Part shown: in pieces, positions 22,640 to 34,289 of the stretch
How positions within the stretch are numbered: the first letter of the stretch is position 1
How the letters are laid out: each line of letters starts with the position of its first letter
From: Cephalotus follicularis
Taxonomy: Eukaryota; Streptophyta; Magnoliopsida; Oxalidales; Cephalotaceae
Length of the DNA stretch: 64,000 nucleotides
Direction of reading: 5' to 3'
Assembly: GCA_001972305.1 (NCBI GenBank)
Contig: BDDD01005154.1
Location: 60,349-124,348, forward strand
The notes under the pieces: model-generated
The model's database searches: none
What the model saw: only the letters and a program-made list of their open reading frames with translations
What the model was told of the DNA's origin: nothing
Position numbers and translations under genes: made by a program

Positions 22640-24100
22640 AAAGAAAGTAAATGGTACTTGGCATATAAACTGATTAAGTCATATCATAAGTCTAAATTCT
22701 AGACAATTGTCAAGTGCACTTAGATAACCAATTTCATATATGTTTAAGCATTCAAAATCGGGACCAAAAGCACATGTGCTTTGCATATGGGTAAGGTGAA
22801 TTTCAGATCCAAGCATCAAAAAGCCAATTCACTAGACAAAGATTTGATGAAGAAAAGACCAAATATGACAGCAGAAAGTGAGCTTTCTCGTATAGAACAC
22901 CATTGTACTATAGGGTAACTAAATAAATGCAAGGCGTAGATCTATAACAAGAAATCGAAAAAAGGGATGAGATATTATGACATGCCAAGATAAAGAATGA
23001 TGGCTAGTCACAAATTGAAGGAAATATACGAACTTCTCAGTGATAACTTTCTAAAACACCAAATGGGTCTGTGGCTTGTTGAAGCAACCAGCAACAGCAG
23101 TATCCTGGACCATGAAGATCTGTGGCTTGCTAAAGCAACCAGCAACAGCAGTGAAACACACCCATATCCCAAATAACACCCGCCTGCATTGCATAGCATA
23201 TCCGAGAATTGCTATTGAACATAGCAGTTCAAGGATATGCTACAAACAGTTGGACACAGACAAAATAACAGAACCTTCAACCCCAGAAAAAACACAGCAG
23301 CACATCACAAAACCAGGACATATCCCACTGCCCACAAAACTCCTGCCTGCCACATACAGCAAGCCACAAGCAACACAGCTGCACACCAACATACCTGCAT
23401 CACCAATCATGAACCAGAAAACTCAACCCACAACACAAACAAAACCTTGCTGCAAACATTAGCAGATGAAGGGGCCAAGGCAAGCTGAAACCAGAACTGG
23501 ATGAGCAGAGCAGCGGCGAGCAAACAAGCCCGGCAGCAGAACGAACAAGACCCACCAGCTAGCCACGAAAGAAGGCAGACCTGCAGCAAAAACATCCAGC
23601 CGACATGTATAACATATAACAGCAAAACAGTGCTAAAAGAAAGGACTTCCTGGGCATGCCAGCATGACAGCGCTGAGCATAGCCCAGACCCGCACCGAAA
23701 CCTGGATGGAGTCCTAAGAAGCTCAATCAACCGGAAAACATACATAGCCCACCACCCTCCAACACACTCCCTATCGAACCTCCAAAAGGTGGTCTGGGAT
23801 CATCCATTTCTCTGCAATATTTCTGTTTACCAGAAAGTCTGGAATCTTTTTCATTCCCTCACACTTGCACAACACAGTTAGAACAATCTGGTATAGGATG
23901 GAGCGATAATGATTTAAACAACAAACGAAACCACTTTTTCTCTATCATTGATGCACTTCTCTATTGCAATAAGTATGGCCAAAGAACTAGTGTTCATTCA
24001 ACCATAGGAATGCAAGGGAAGACAACCTACAGAAACAGGGGCACGACTGGGATGGCAATCCCAGCCCTCAAGCCCGATCACAACAACACATAGAAACATC
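22640..24100. other. Interior of D, right part
   Basis: No supported gene. A GC-richer stretch (23,040-23,760) has two copies of TCTGTGGCTTG followed by AAGCAACCAGCAACAGCAGT (23,069-23,101 and 23,119-23,151). Long open frames on both strands here have no recognisable domain. Confidence 0.4.
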
Positions 24101-24588
24101 ACAAATGAGAAGGGAATGGATAGAATACAAATACCTCATTCTGTGCTATCCCTATTCAAATTCTCCAAATTTGTGTGTTCCTCCAAACAAAGATTCACGC
24201 CATTTGTCTTCACAAAAGATGCTCACGGATGCCATAGGAACAACAAATGTGAAGCAAGAATCAATGTATTCAAGCTTGGAGGTCAGACCCGAAAATGGCA
24301 ACTCACGATTTCTTCACTTCCAAGCTTGCTTCCTTCACCAAAGATGCTCCACAAGCTCCGGCCTTGAACATACTTGAAGGAGGAAAGCTGATGTGAATGT
24401 TGACCTAAATCTACAATCACAAAAAGTCGAGATAATCTCCACCCATTGTGACCATGTAACTGAGAAGAGGATGAAGAGTTGTCTTCCTCTCAAGAAAAAC
24501 CGAGATTTTTCAGTCCACCGTTAATGGAGGAGGCGAGCTCTGTGAGGAAGAAGGAGAAGAGAAGAATGATGGTGAGAAAGGAGAGAAG

Positions 24589-24595
24589 TTTTATA
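24589..24595 (-). promoter_or_regulatory. Possible internal promoter of D (TATAAAA)
   Basis: TATAAAA on the minus strand is followed 30-60 bp downstream by a CT-rich leader (24,525-24,570). Transcription from here would run toward the MAD1-like exon in its sense direction. Not tested. Confidence 0.4.
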
Positions 24596-24636
24596 TGAGA
24601 CTTGTCTCAAAATAATATAAAAAAAAAATTATGCAC

Positions 24637-24840
24637 CTTTTGAAACGGTTAAGTATTACCGTTTAAAAAATGTATGCCCCTTTTGAAACGGTAATCCTTA
24701 ACCGTTTCAAAAGGTAGTACTTTTTGAAACGGTTATCTAGTAACCGTTTCAAAAGGTCAGCCTTTTGAAACGGATAACATGACCGTTTCAAAAGGATAGC
24801 CTTTTGAAACGGCCGCGTGATCCGTTTCAAAAAGCTGTGT
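24637..24840. repeat. Right subterminal repeat array of D
   Basis: About nine copies of CCTTTTGAAACGG or its inverse, some decayed, mirroring the left array. Confidence 0.85.
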
Positions 24841-24866
24841 TTCAAAAAGTGTTTTTTCTTGTAGTG

Positions 24867-24989
24867 AAAGTTAAATTAATTTTAATCTATCCAACGTAGG
24901 TGAAGTATGCAAAATTGAGGTGAATTATTAATTTCCACTCCTAATTATACAAGAAATAAATTAATTATGAAAACAGAAAAGAAAGGTAT
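24867..24989 (-). repeat. C 5' LTR, segment 2
   Basis: A 123-bp AT-rich piece between D and E, assigned to the C LTR by position only. Confidence 0.45.
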
Positions 24990-25107
24990 TGACGATTAAG
25001 TCTCAATCCTTGTTTTGATGATAACATATTTGCATCTAACTCATTTACTTGATGTGCAAGGAATTACAAGTTGAATATCAAAGTCTAAAATCAATCTGCA
25101 GAAAAAG

Positions 25108-25652
25108 AAGTCGACTCCTTTCCCAATAGCATCGACGCCTTTTGTAACAGAATTAACTGCCAAGAAAGCATCGTCCACCCAGTTATGGCATCGATGTCCG
25201 TACCGAAAGACATCGACTACTTCCCGAAGATGTTGACTACATTCAAGAAGACATCGACTACTTCAGTGAAGACATCGACGCAATTAGTCATCTTTTGGAC
25301 AGAAGCTACTGTATGAAAATGCACTCAAAGACATCGATCCCCAACCAAAAGACATCGACGTCCAAGTAAAAGACATCGACGCCTTTCAACAGAGATCGAC
25401 GCCTTTCAACAGAGATCGACGCCATTTTCATAATTCCCAGAAAAAGCATCGACTACAAGGAAGAGATCGACGTGACACTCAAAGCCTCTGCACCTGGAGA
25501 TTTCCCAGAAAAGACATCGACGTCTTTCAAAAAGAAGTTGACGCCTTTTCAAGAAGACAACACCCGGGAAAGCTGGAACGGCTAGTTTAACCACTTCCAA
25601 CAGCTATCAACTAAAAGACATCGACGCCTTTCACAAAGAAGTCGACGTCTTT
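25108..25652. repeat. GTCGAC/ATCGAC cluster in the E left LTR
   Basis: Eighteen to twenty units of the type AAGACATCGACGCC or AAGAAGTCGACTCC, spaced 18-40 bp, ending about 90 bp upstream of the TATA box. The right LTR has the same cluster at 29,730-30,255. Confidence 0.8.
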
Positions 25653-25743
25653 ATACCAGCAGAGATAAATTCAACAATTGCAACTCACATTCTTTAATCA
25701 AAAGCTTCCACAATTTAAGCAACGGCTATAAACCTTTTTAGGC

Positions 25744-25750
25744 TATAAAA
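25744..25750 (+). promoter_or_regulatory. TATA box of the E left LTR
   Basis: TATAAAA in GGCTATAAAAGGAAGC. The equivalent in the right LTR is 30,347-30,353. The motif cluster therefore lies in U3. Confidence 0.6.
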
Positions 25751-26354
25751 GGAAGCAAGAAACCTCAGAAGAAATACAAAGAACTACTACAATTCAAAAT
25801 CATCTACATCAATTATACAAGATCAAGAGAAATCCAATTCAAGCTATCTAGTGTGCCAAAAGCTCAAAGTGCTCCACATTGTTCAACCAAGCTTCTAAGC
25901 TTCTTTCTTTGAGTGAATCTGAGTGTTTCTTTTTGTGAGCTATATTTATTCACATCAACCTACTCAAGAGGTTATTGTAAACACTTTTCATATTACTTGT
26001 AAAAGAGGAGAATCCTCTAAGGCTCTAAGGCCAAAGTCTTGTGATTGAGGTCAATCACAAAACTGAGGTATTCCTAGAAATATTAGAGATTGTTAATTCT
26101 TTATTCTAATTGGCGAGACTATGGTTAACTTTATTTTGTGAGAACGTTATATGTTCTCCCCCCACTTAACTTATAACTTCTTATACGCCTTTAAATTTTT
26201 GAAATTTAAATTTTCCTGTTCCTTTCTTTTTGAAGAGGCTATAAATCTCACCAAGCCGATTGAGAACGGATGCAGGTGAAAAGGGTTCCCTCGAGGAACT
26301 CAAAGGTGATAGAGCTAAACTAATTCCGTCGTTTAGCAATGTGGAGTGTTGAAG

Positions 26355-26379
26355 NNNNNNNNNNNNNNNNNNNNNNNNN
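26355..26379. other. Assembly gap (25 N)
   Basis: A run of 25 undetermined bases. The sequences on its two sides belong to different repeats. Confidence 1.
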
Positions 26380-28114
26380 TTATGGCATATATCTCAGCCA
26401 AACTTGAAAACATACTTTCATTGAAAACCATTGTCTGGTCATAACCAGAACCTTTCATAAAACTTGTGGTTTAAAAACCCTTAATGAACCCTTTACACCG
26501 CTTCACCGGGGCATTGTGCACTCCCCGATTACTATCCTTACATCACATATATGTCCGTGAGCACGCTCGGCTCCATTTACATTGAGCACTTCCGCTCCAT
26601 TCCCCTTGGAAGATCGCAATCCAAGGGTGGTTCATTCATCATTTTACTTTGAGTGATCAGCTCAAAGTAACCATAAAAATCATTTCATAACATTTCTTTC
26701 ACAATCCATAAACTTTTCTTTCATTTGAGTATTAACTCAAATGGTTCATAAAAATCAGTTTTGCATCACTTTGCGAAAGCTAGTAATTCATATAGAATTA
26801 GGCATTTTCAGTAAAAACTTAAAACATGAACATTAAAGTAGACATGATTACGAGTTCAGAAAGCTCAAAATCACAACAATTGGTTGAGAATTGAATCCTC
26901 TACGAATTTTTGAAAGTGGCTGATTTCTTAAAGAAACTGGGCCTGAGCAGTAAAATGTATCCTTGATTCTCATCAAGAATTCGACATAATTTCGAGATGC
27001 ATAAAACATGAAAGTTAAAGAGGACATCTTAAAGTTTTCAAAACATCCAGACATTTAATTTTTCATCAAGAAACGAGTGAGATGTGATTTAAACAAGCTA
27101 CTGCATAATCCTGGAATAAACAGTGCCTGAACAGAAATTTTAAACTTGGAATTACATCAAGAAAACGATAGAATATTGAAACACTCAAAGAATAACAGTT
27201 AAAGAGGACATTATAAAGTTTCCAGAACATCCAACCATTCGAAAATTTATTGAGAATTGAAGAAGTTATCAATAAAAGAAGCTGCTGTCAAAACAGGGGA
27301 TGTTTGTAAAAAATGGGTAAAGAATTTCCTTACCTTAGCTTTATAATTCCTCTCTCTTTTGCTTTCCACAAGTTTTACACTTCACACTCTGCAGGATTAC
27401 TCTCTTTCTCAGCTCAAAATGACTGAGTTCATCACCCTTTGCCATTAAATAGAGAGATGGCTTCTTGGGTAAGTTTTCTTCCTCTCTCTCACACATTCAA
27501 TTTCTTATTTTGGCAGCCCATGTGACTTAATTTTAACCAATCCAAGTGTTGCACTTGTTGGATCCCCAGATAATACCTTTTAACATTCTCCACTGGCCTA
27601 CCACGTGTCACCAATTAAAGAATTTTACTCCCAAAATGCCAAAAAGTCAGATTTTATCTTTTGTCTGTAGCGAAGACGTCGACTCCTTCCTCAAAGACGT
27701 CGACTCCTTTAAGTCTTCGCCCAGGTCAACTGAGACAAAGACGTCGACTCCTTCCTCAAAGACGTCGACTCCTTTAAGTCTTCACCCAGGTCAACTGAGA
27801 CAAAGACGTCGACCTCTTCCTTAAAGATGTCGACTTCTTTGAGTCTTCGCCCAGGTCAACTAAGAAAAAGACGTCGACCTCTTCCTTAAAGACGTCGACC
27901 TCTTCCTTAAAGACGTCGACTCCTTTGAGTCTTCGCCCAGGTCAACTAAGAAAAAGACGTCGACCTCTTCCTTAAAGACGTCGACTCCTTTAAGTCTTCG
28001 CCCAGGTCAACTGAGACAAAGACGTCGACCTCTTCCTCAAAGACGTCGACTCCTTTTATATAAACAATAGAAATCATATAAATAATATCTTACATAAAAA
28101 CTTGGGTGATTACA
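26380..28114 (-). mobile_element. Gypsy-type LTR remnant inserted in E, antisense
   Basis: It ends ...GGGTGATTACA on the plus strand, so the LTR starts TGTAATCACCC in minus sense at 28,114. It interrupts the E 3' frame exactly there. A minus-strand TATTTAAT lies near 27,448. A GACGTCGACTCC tandem array occupies the U3 side. The left edge is hidden by the gap, so solo LTR or truncated element cannot be told apart. Confidence 0.6.
27666..28055. repeat. Tandem array of GACGTCGACTCC units in the gypsy LTR remnant
   Basis: Pairs of AAAGACGTCGACTCCTT(CC) alternate with GTCTTCGCCCAGGTCAACT. The higher-order unit is about 65 bp, repeated about five times. The core is GTCGAC, extended here to GACGTCGAC. 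Confidence 0.85.
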
Positions 28115-28971
28115 GTTTTCACCCTAACCAAATTCTCTCGGTTTTGTATCCAAATGATCCCAACGTCCATCCAAACATGGCTTTGACAACCAACCGTTTA
28201 TCTGTTGATCATCGGCTCCTCCACCACCTGATTGTGCATCAAATTTTACCCACCGGTGGAGGGTACGCCAAATTGTCTCGAATGCAAGTGTTTATCATGT
28301 GGTGTATTATATCAAAGATCGATTTTTGTTTCCCTCTTTTGATTCTCACGACTATGGTTCGAGCGTATTCCCAAAAGAAATCAGTCCTTCCTTATGGATC
28401 CCTTCTCACTCTTGTCTTCCTACACTATCACATTCCTCTTGAAGGAGAGACCCCCACGAAATTGAAGAAGGAGGATACATACAATAAGAGTACGCTGAAC
28501 AGAATGGGCTGGAAGAAGGAGCAAGGTATATGGATATATCACCCTAGAGCGGATCAAGCTCCTAGGCTTGCAAGGGAGGAGCAAGAAGACAACCCCCCTT
28601 GGGAACATGATGCCCCTGCACCAGCAGCCTCTGCCCCTGCACAGACAGACCCCTCCTCATCCACTGCTAACCTTGAAAGGATAATGGAAATGATGCAATC
28701 CCTGCAAGATCAATTCACTTCCATGCAATCCTCGTTTAAGGAAGATTTTCAGGAGATCAAGACTTGGGTCGGAAGATTGGAAGGTGATCTTAGGACTATT
28801 CATAAGGACCTCCAACACACTGATGACAACATCTTCTATGACTTAAAGGTCACGAAGAGACGTCTAAAGAGGATGGAGAGGAAGCTCGCTCAATCGAAGA
28901 CAATTGATCAAGTTGAAGAAACTTCGGGCGACGAATCCGAATCCGATTCTTCCACTCCTGCTGAGTCTTGA
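28115..28971 (+). pseudogene. Putative plant transposon protein domain frame of E, 5' truncated
   Basis: An open frame of 285 codons begins at the edge of the inserted gypsy LTR; the ATG at 28,102 belongs to that LTR, so the real start is lost. The first 110 residues resemble the C-terminal half of the plant domain annotated as 'putative plant transposon protein', with HRLLHHLIVHQILPTGG and a Trp-Cys-Ile-Ile-containing hydrophobic segment. Then come a basic Lys/Glu linker, an Ala/Pro-rich stretch, a likely coiled coil (MMQSLQDQFTSMQSSFKEDF onward) and an acidic Ser-rich tail (SGDESESDSS). Such frames lie between pol and the 3' LTR in some large plant elements. Its function is not known. Confidence 0.65.
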
Positions 28972-29612
28972 TGTTTTGATGTTGTTTGTTTTATATTTGA
29001 TTGTTGTTTTGATGTTGCTATGAACCCTTGTGTTCATTGTTTTTCCTTTGGTTGTAATGAACAAGTTTAAATTAATGATATTAATGAAATGTTTAATGAA
29101 ATTGTGTTTATGATTGTGTTTTATGAAGTGTGTTTACATTTCCATGAATGATTTTATGATTAAATTGCATTGAATGATTATTGTTTTTCAATTTTTTTCT
29201 CTTTACCGATATTATAAGCCTTTATGCAATTTTTGCCTTATTCATTGTTTTTAACCCCTGCTGTTATTTAGGGGGAGCTAATGTTTCTCTGCCATTGTAG
29301 GATCTTTTTGATGATATACAAAAAAGGGGGAGAATGGTATAAATGTTAAGCTCAAAGGAATTTATGTTAGAATTCATTTTTGCGGAGAAAAATGAAAGTA
29401 ATGCAAATTTATGCATTAAGGGGAGAATTGCATTGCAAATGGAGATATACCACTTATGCATGTTGAGTGCTTCTGCAAAATGCAGATGTTTATGTTTATT
29501 GCAACTGATATTTGCACTTCTTTTGACATTCATTTATAATTCCTTCAATTTCAATTGATATTACTCATCCTTTCGAGCAAATTTTTGTCATCATCAAAAA
29601 GGGGGAGATTGT
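28972..29612 (+). other. E 3' untranslated region with repeated purine tracts
   Basis: GGGGGAG occurs at 29,271, 29,326 and 29,601; the last abuts the LTR and should be the working polypurine tract. Multiple such tracts are characteristic of Sirevirus relatives. No frame of note. Confidence 0.65.
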
Positions 29613-30863
29613 TGACGATTAAGTCTCAATCCTTGTTTTGATGATAACATATTTGCATCTAACTAAGTTGATTTATGTGCAAGGAATTACAAGTTGAATA
29701 TCAAAGTCTAAAATCAATCTGCAGAAAAAGAAGTCGACTCCTTTCCCAATAGCATCGACGCCTTTTGTAACAGAATTAACTGCCAAGAAAGCATCGTCCA
29801 CCCAGTTATGGCATCGATGTCCGTACCAAAAGACATCGACTACTTCCCGAAGACATCGACTACATTCAAGAAGACAACGACTACTTCAGTGAAGACATCG
29901 ACGCAATTAGTCATTTTTTGGACAGAAGCTACTGTATGAAAATGCACTCAAAGACATCGATCCCCAACCAAAAGACATCGACGTCCAAGTAAAAGACATC
30001 GACGCCTTTCAACAGAGATCGACGCCATTTTCATAATTCCCAGAAAAAGCATCAACTACAAGGAAGAGATCGACGTGACACTCAAAGCCTCTGCACCTGG
30101 AGATTTCCCAGAAAAGACATCGACGTCTTTCAAAAAGAAGTAGACGCCTTTTCAAGAAGAAAACACCCGGGAAAGCTGGAACGACTAGTTTAACCACTTC
30201 CAACAGCTATCAACTAAAAGACATAGACGCCTTTCACAAAGAAGTCGACGTCTTTATACCAGCAGAGATAAATTCAACAATTGCAACTCACATTCTTTAA
30301 TCAAAAGCTTCCACAATTTAAGCAACGGCTATAAACCTTTTTAGGCTATAAAAGGAAGCAAGAAACCTCAGAAGAAATACAAAGAACTACTACAATTCAA
30401 AATCATCTACATCAATTATACAAGATCAAGAGAAATCCAATTCAAGCTATCTAGTGTGCCAAAAGCTCAAAGTGCTCCACATTGTTCAACCAAGCTTCTA
30501 AGCTTCTTTCTTTGAGTGAATCTGAGTGTTTCTTTTTGTGAGCTATATTTATTCACATCAACCTACTCAAGAGGTTATTGTAAACACTTTTCATATTACT
30601 TGTAAAAGAGGAGAATCCTCTAAGGCTTTGAGGTCAAAGTCTTGTGATTGAGGTCAATCACGAAGTTGTGAGGTGTAACGATTTGCTGCCTTAATCAAAT
30701 CGAGATAGTGGAAACTCAAGGAGCTCCCTTGGGAAAAGTGGACGTAGGCAAGAGTTAGCCGAACCACTCTAAATATCGGAGAAGTTTTTCTTTCCTTGTC
30801 CTTTTAAATTTAAAGTTTTTAAATTTCCGCATATTCTTCAATATTCAATTCACCCCCCCTCTT
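29613..30863 (+). repeat. 3' LTR of E
   Basis: Starts TGACGATTAAG and contains the GTCGAC/ATCGAC cluster (29,730-30,255) and TATAAAA at 30,347. It also holds GTGGACGTAGGCAAGAG...GCCGAACCAC (30,738-30,767) and a C7 run before its end. The end is placed at about 30,863. Confidence 0.75.
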
Positions 30864-32091
30864 GTATATTGCCAGAGTGTTTTATTTCAAAAGGCGTCGA
30901 CGCTTTTTCAAGGCGTCGACGTGAATAACTAAAATTCAGAAAAGCAAAAATAAACTAAATTAAGAATTAATCAAGGTAGAAAATAAAATAAATTAGAGAC
31001 GCGAGAGAAATGCCGTTTTAGGGTATAGAAACTCACCATAGATTATATTGAGCAATTCACTTACTTGAACGATCAAACCTTGGTAACCAACGGCAGCGAG
31101 GTCGATACGGAGTGTGACTGTGATGACAAATCATATGAGTAGTCATGCTAGGTCCAAACGGAGTATGGATTTTAATCAGACAAATTGTATCAGTAGTCAT
31201 AATAGGTCTATACGGATTGTGTTCATTGTGACAAACCGTATGAGTAGACTCCATTGATAGCATTGAAAACCATTCATTCGCCAACGTTCTTCTTAACCGA
31301 TAAGATGTTTGTTGATTTTTATCAGACAGAAAAAGTGTGTGTGAAGGCAGAAAATTGAAGAACAAATTGAATATTCAAGGATTTTTATTTATGGAGTTGA
31401 AACAATAACAATCTAGGCTTGTTCTTCCCTAAACACCTTAAAGGTTTAGCTACTAAACAATGTCAATAGAAACTGAAATTGCTAAGGAAAAAGTGGCTAC
31501 AAAACTGTTTAAGGAAATAATTACAAGCTAAAAACTATCCAAATTTGCTGTTAGGCATCGTAAGTGTCGACGCTTCAATGTACTGAAGGCACTAAGCGTC
31601 GACGTTAATCTTGCATAATGGGCCATAAATGAGTTGTTAAGCGTCAACGCCTAAGTAAGGCATCAACGCTTAAGTTGTGTAGCAGGATGGCGATGACGTC
31701 TTCCTCTTTGCGCGTTAACGCGTTATGCTACTGTCCGAATTGTACACTTTTTTCGTTGACATCTAACTGATGGCATTGACGTCTTAATCTTGAATTCCCA
31801 TCACGTTGACGCCAAAGTGATTGGCATTGATGAAAATCATAAAATCTGCAGAATTTGTTCATCCAAGTGCAAAGCGTCAACGCTTTCTTCATATCTGTCA
31901 GCGTTTAAGGGTTAGACGTCGACGCTTAACTCTATTTTCTATAGAATTTTGCCAATTCAACTCATTCTTCATGCACTTTGGTCTTTTTGGCCTTGAACCT
32001 AAAAATTAACATATCAAAACCAAAGTAGTGCATTCTAAGCATAAAAAATAACAAATAACTCATTAAAAACAACACATTTTTATGCTAAACA
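30864..32091 (-). repeat. C 5' LTR, segment 3
   Basis: It ends ATGCTAAACA at 32,091, as does the stub at 15,697. It holds GTCGAC-type units at 30,895-30,925 and about ten more at 31,563-31,925, many decayed to GTCAAC or GTTGAC. No coding sequence. Confidence 0.65.
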
Positions 32092-34105
32092 CTACTCCAT
32101 CAGCAAATAGCAATTGCAAATCTCCTTTTTTCTGCTGAGCAAGAAAACAGTTGGTTCTTGAGTGCTTCCAGCTAATTGATTGATTGTTAGCTAAACTGTC
32201 GAAGCTCCAATTATAGTTAGGATTTCTCTACATGAATTGTCTATTTCTTGACTGATTGATTGATTGAATTGAATGATTGAGTGATTGTATTGTATTGAAT
32301 TGTGTTATAAGGGTTTTTAAATTAATCCTTGATCTAACTGATCTAGGAAGATTAGAACTGTAAATTGAAGGTTGTAACAAGTTTTACTAACCTTAAGAGA
32401 GTGATTTTAAACCTTGGTTTTCAAAGAATTGCTTTAAACTAGATTTTGACCTGATATCGGTTACATTTTCTACTGAAAAATGGTTTTTCCCAGCATAGAC
32501 ATCGACACCTAGCCCATTGGCGTCAACGCCTTGAGCTTCTGGATTGTTTTACTGAGGTTTTATTTGATGTTAGCGTCAACGTGTATCTTTGGCATTTACG
32601 TGTATGACTTGGGATTTCTTTCTCCCAGGTAAGATGTCAATGTAAATCATATAGGCCATCTCAGTGTTGACGTCTTCTGTTTATTCGTCAACACCTTGAA
32701 CCAAGGATGGTAACGCCTAAACCTACTGGTTTTTGGGTACGCGATGCACGTCGATGCCTTATGCCAAAGGCGTTGACGCCCATCAGCCTACTATTGAAAG
32801 TAAATGTTGAGCATCGATGCGTATAGCCATAGCGTCGATGCCCAACACCCTATTTTGGAAAATTGATGTTTTAAAGCTAGTTTTAAACTTATTTGGATAT
32901 TGTCGCTTGACTGGAGCCTCACTTGAGGTATTCAAGCATTGAAACACTGTTTTCCGTGGTTTTCAATGATTGAATTGATAGATTGGGTGATAGGCGATGA
33001 CCTAGTGACTTTCTTTTGACTGGATAGACGTTATTTCCTATCTCGTTAATTCGATTGTCACTGTCTATTGGCTATTGATTGATTGAGCCATAAGTGTTGT
33101 GAATCTAAGTTCGGTTGGACGCACATTCCCATTTCTCCATTAGATATTACCACTTATTGGCATTGTAAAGACATATTGATTGTATTGTATGGATCCTATA
33201 GAGTGACCTTATGACCCGCATCAGCATGATAGGCTATCGACCTTGTCCACCTATTTCGTCGATTGTGTCATTTATTGTATTGACCTGCTGACGAGCAGTA
33301 CTGTTACCGACTGATGATTGATCCACCTGGACGGCTGTAGCTTCCCGACGATAGTATCTCCCCCATGGTTGGTGCTTATTGATATTGTATCGACCTAGCT
33401 ATAGGCTGGAAGATCTATGAGTCCCAAACATTATTAGTCTGAGACAAGTAGATAGATCTCTCACATTTTTCAAAGCACTACCTTCCGTGGGATTAATCAT
33501 TTCCATTGATTGACATTGTATTGACCCGAGGTCGCATGCTCTATAGGATATGATTGACTGATTGGGTGTTTTATACACCACCACCGAGTGTCTGCCATTG
33601 ATTGATTGCTATAGATCCTATCCATATGCGCTGTTACGGGCCAGTGTCATATGGATAGTTTGATCACCAATTGTATGCATTCATTTGCCATATCATGCAT
33701 TGATATTGTACACATCACATTTATATTGTATGATCCACCACGGATATTGCACATGTACATGCATACATATTGCATGGGGGTTCTGCTTAGCCCTGTGGCT
33801 AACCCCATCTAATGGGATGGGGCTGTGTGTGCATTCTTGTGTGATACAGGTAGGGCGGCAAGTAGCAGTGGACAAAAGAAATGAAGATTCCTTTGGACCG
33901 CATGATTGTTTTATTTGACAGAGCTTGATTTGTAAACTGTATTGAAAGGAATGATATCTAGTATGTTGTATCTTCTGCATATTGAGATGTATTGTAAAGT
34001 TTTTCATTTTTTTCCACATTTTTATATTGCTAGCCCAGACCATTGTATTGTATATTGCATTAAGAGTAATTCCACGTGTCCATCCTCCAAGCGCGAGGTG
34101 TTAAA
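32092..34105 (+). repeat. 5' LTR of gypsy element G, left 337 bp missing
   Basis: Collinear with 39,238-41,153 plus 46,966-47,158. It starts mid-LTR at CTACTCCATCAG because C is inserted there. It ends GCGAGGTGTTAAA, a decayed form of the GGTGTTACA end seen at 47,158. It contains a GTCGAC/GTCAAC cluster at 32,500-32,850. Confidence 0.82.
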
Positions 34106-34108
34106 GAA

Positions 34109-34120
34109 TGATATCAAAGA
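34109..34120 (+). other. Decayed primer-binding site of G
   Basis: TGATATCAAAGA matches TGGTATCAGAGC at 9 of 12 positions, 3 bp after the LTR. Two of the three differences are G to A. Confidence 0.65.
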
Positions 34121-34289
34121 CATTGGTTGGCCTGCTAGCAAAGTATATTAATGCGATGATTGAGATTGACCGAATGGACTTGCATGATATATGTCTTGCA
34201 TATTCATGCTTTTTTTTTTTTGAATAATAATTTATAGTAGAATTTAAAGAGATTGTATCTGATCATCCCATTGTTGTCTTCTTATAGTA

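Larger units (their letters stand above)
20586..24866. mobile_element. Non-autonomous CACTA (En/Spm) transposon D, 4.3 kb
   Basis: The right end reads TTTTTTCTTGTAGTG, the inverse of CACTACAAGAAAAAA. The left end is a diverged CACTAAAACAAACAGG. Arrays of a 13-bp subterminal motif lie within 450 bp of each end. The 3 bp flanking the left end (CAA) and right end (AAA) differ at one base, so the target duplication is imperfect. No transposase frame was found, so it is non-autonomous. It lies in the C LTR and carries a MAD1-like exon and a possible internal promoter. An unrecognised frame near 22,340-22,420 (minus), containing DVHEDLYERLEKYLKF, is bounded by stops. Confidence 0.82.
24990..26060 (+). 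repeat. 5' LTR of E, recognisable part
   Basis: Nearly identical to 29,613-30,660, then diverges after GAGGTCAATCAC. The 26,060-26,354 stretch before the gap does not match the rest of the right LTR, indicating recombination, an insertion or a mis-assembly. Confidence 0.75.
24990..30863 (+). mobile_element. Copia-type element E, Sirevirus-like, internally truncated
   Basis: Direct repeats begin TGACGATTAAGTCTC at 24,990 and 29,613. The right one is preceded by AAAAAGGGGGAGATTGT, a polypurine context usual for Sirevirus-type copia elements. The interior keeps only a 3' accessory frame; gag and pol are missing, and an antisense gypsy LTR and an assembly gap occupy their place. The right LTR ends near CACCCCCCCTCTTGTA (about 30,863). 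I could not fix a target duplication, so the right edge is approximate. Confidence 0.7.
15595..32091 (-). mobile_element. Athila/Tat-like element C (gag-protease only), split by nested insertions
   Basis: On the minus strand the order is 5' LTR (32,091 leftward, split by E and D), tRNA-Asp primer site, gag, protease, a repeat-bearing tail frame, polypurine tracts and a stub of the 3' LTR. Reverse transcriptase and integrase are absent, with no gap where they should be. It sits in the G 5' LTR: the base after 32,091 resumes G exactly where the intact G copy has position 39,238. The gag and protease type and the tRNA-Asp primer site are typical of Athila/Tat relatives; the gag-only layout resembles TR-GAG non-autonomous elements. 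Confidence 0.75.

Noticed and set aside
23076..23881. Protein-coding genes in the GC-richer part of D
   Set aside because: Open frames on both strands, no domain, low-complexity composition with an internal duplication.
27546..27824. Ser/Thr-rich protein with SKTSTP repeats
   Set aside because: It is a reading of the GACGTCGACTCC array inside an LTR.
25108..28055. CRISPR-like array of short repeats and spacers
   Set aside because: Spacing and motif are irregular, units are degenerate, the context is plant LTRs and no cas-like gene exists.
28102..28114. ATG at 28,102 as the start of the E 3' frame
   Set aside because: These bases belong to the end of the inserted gypsy LTR (GGGTGATTACA), so the Met is accidental.
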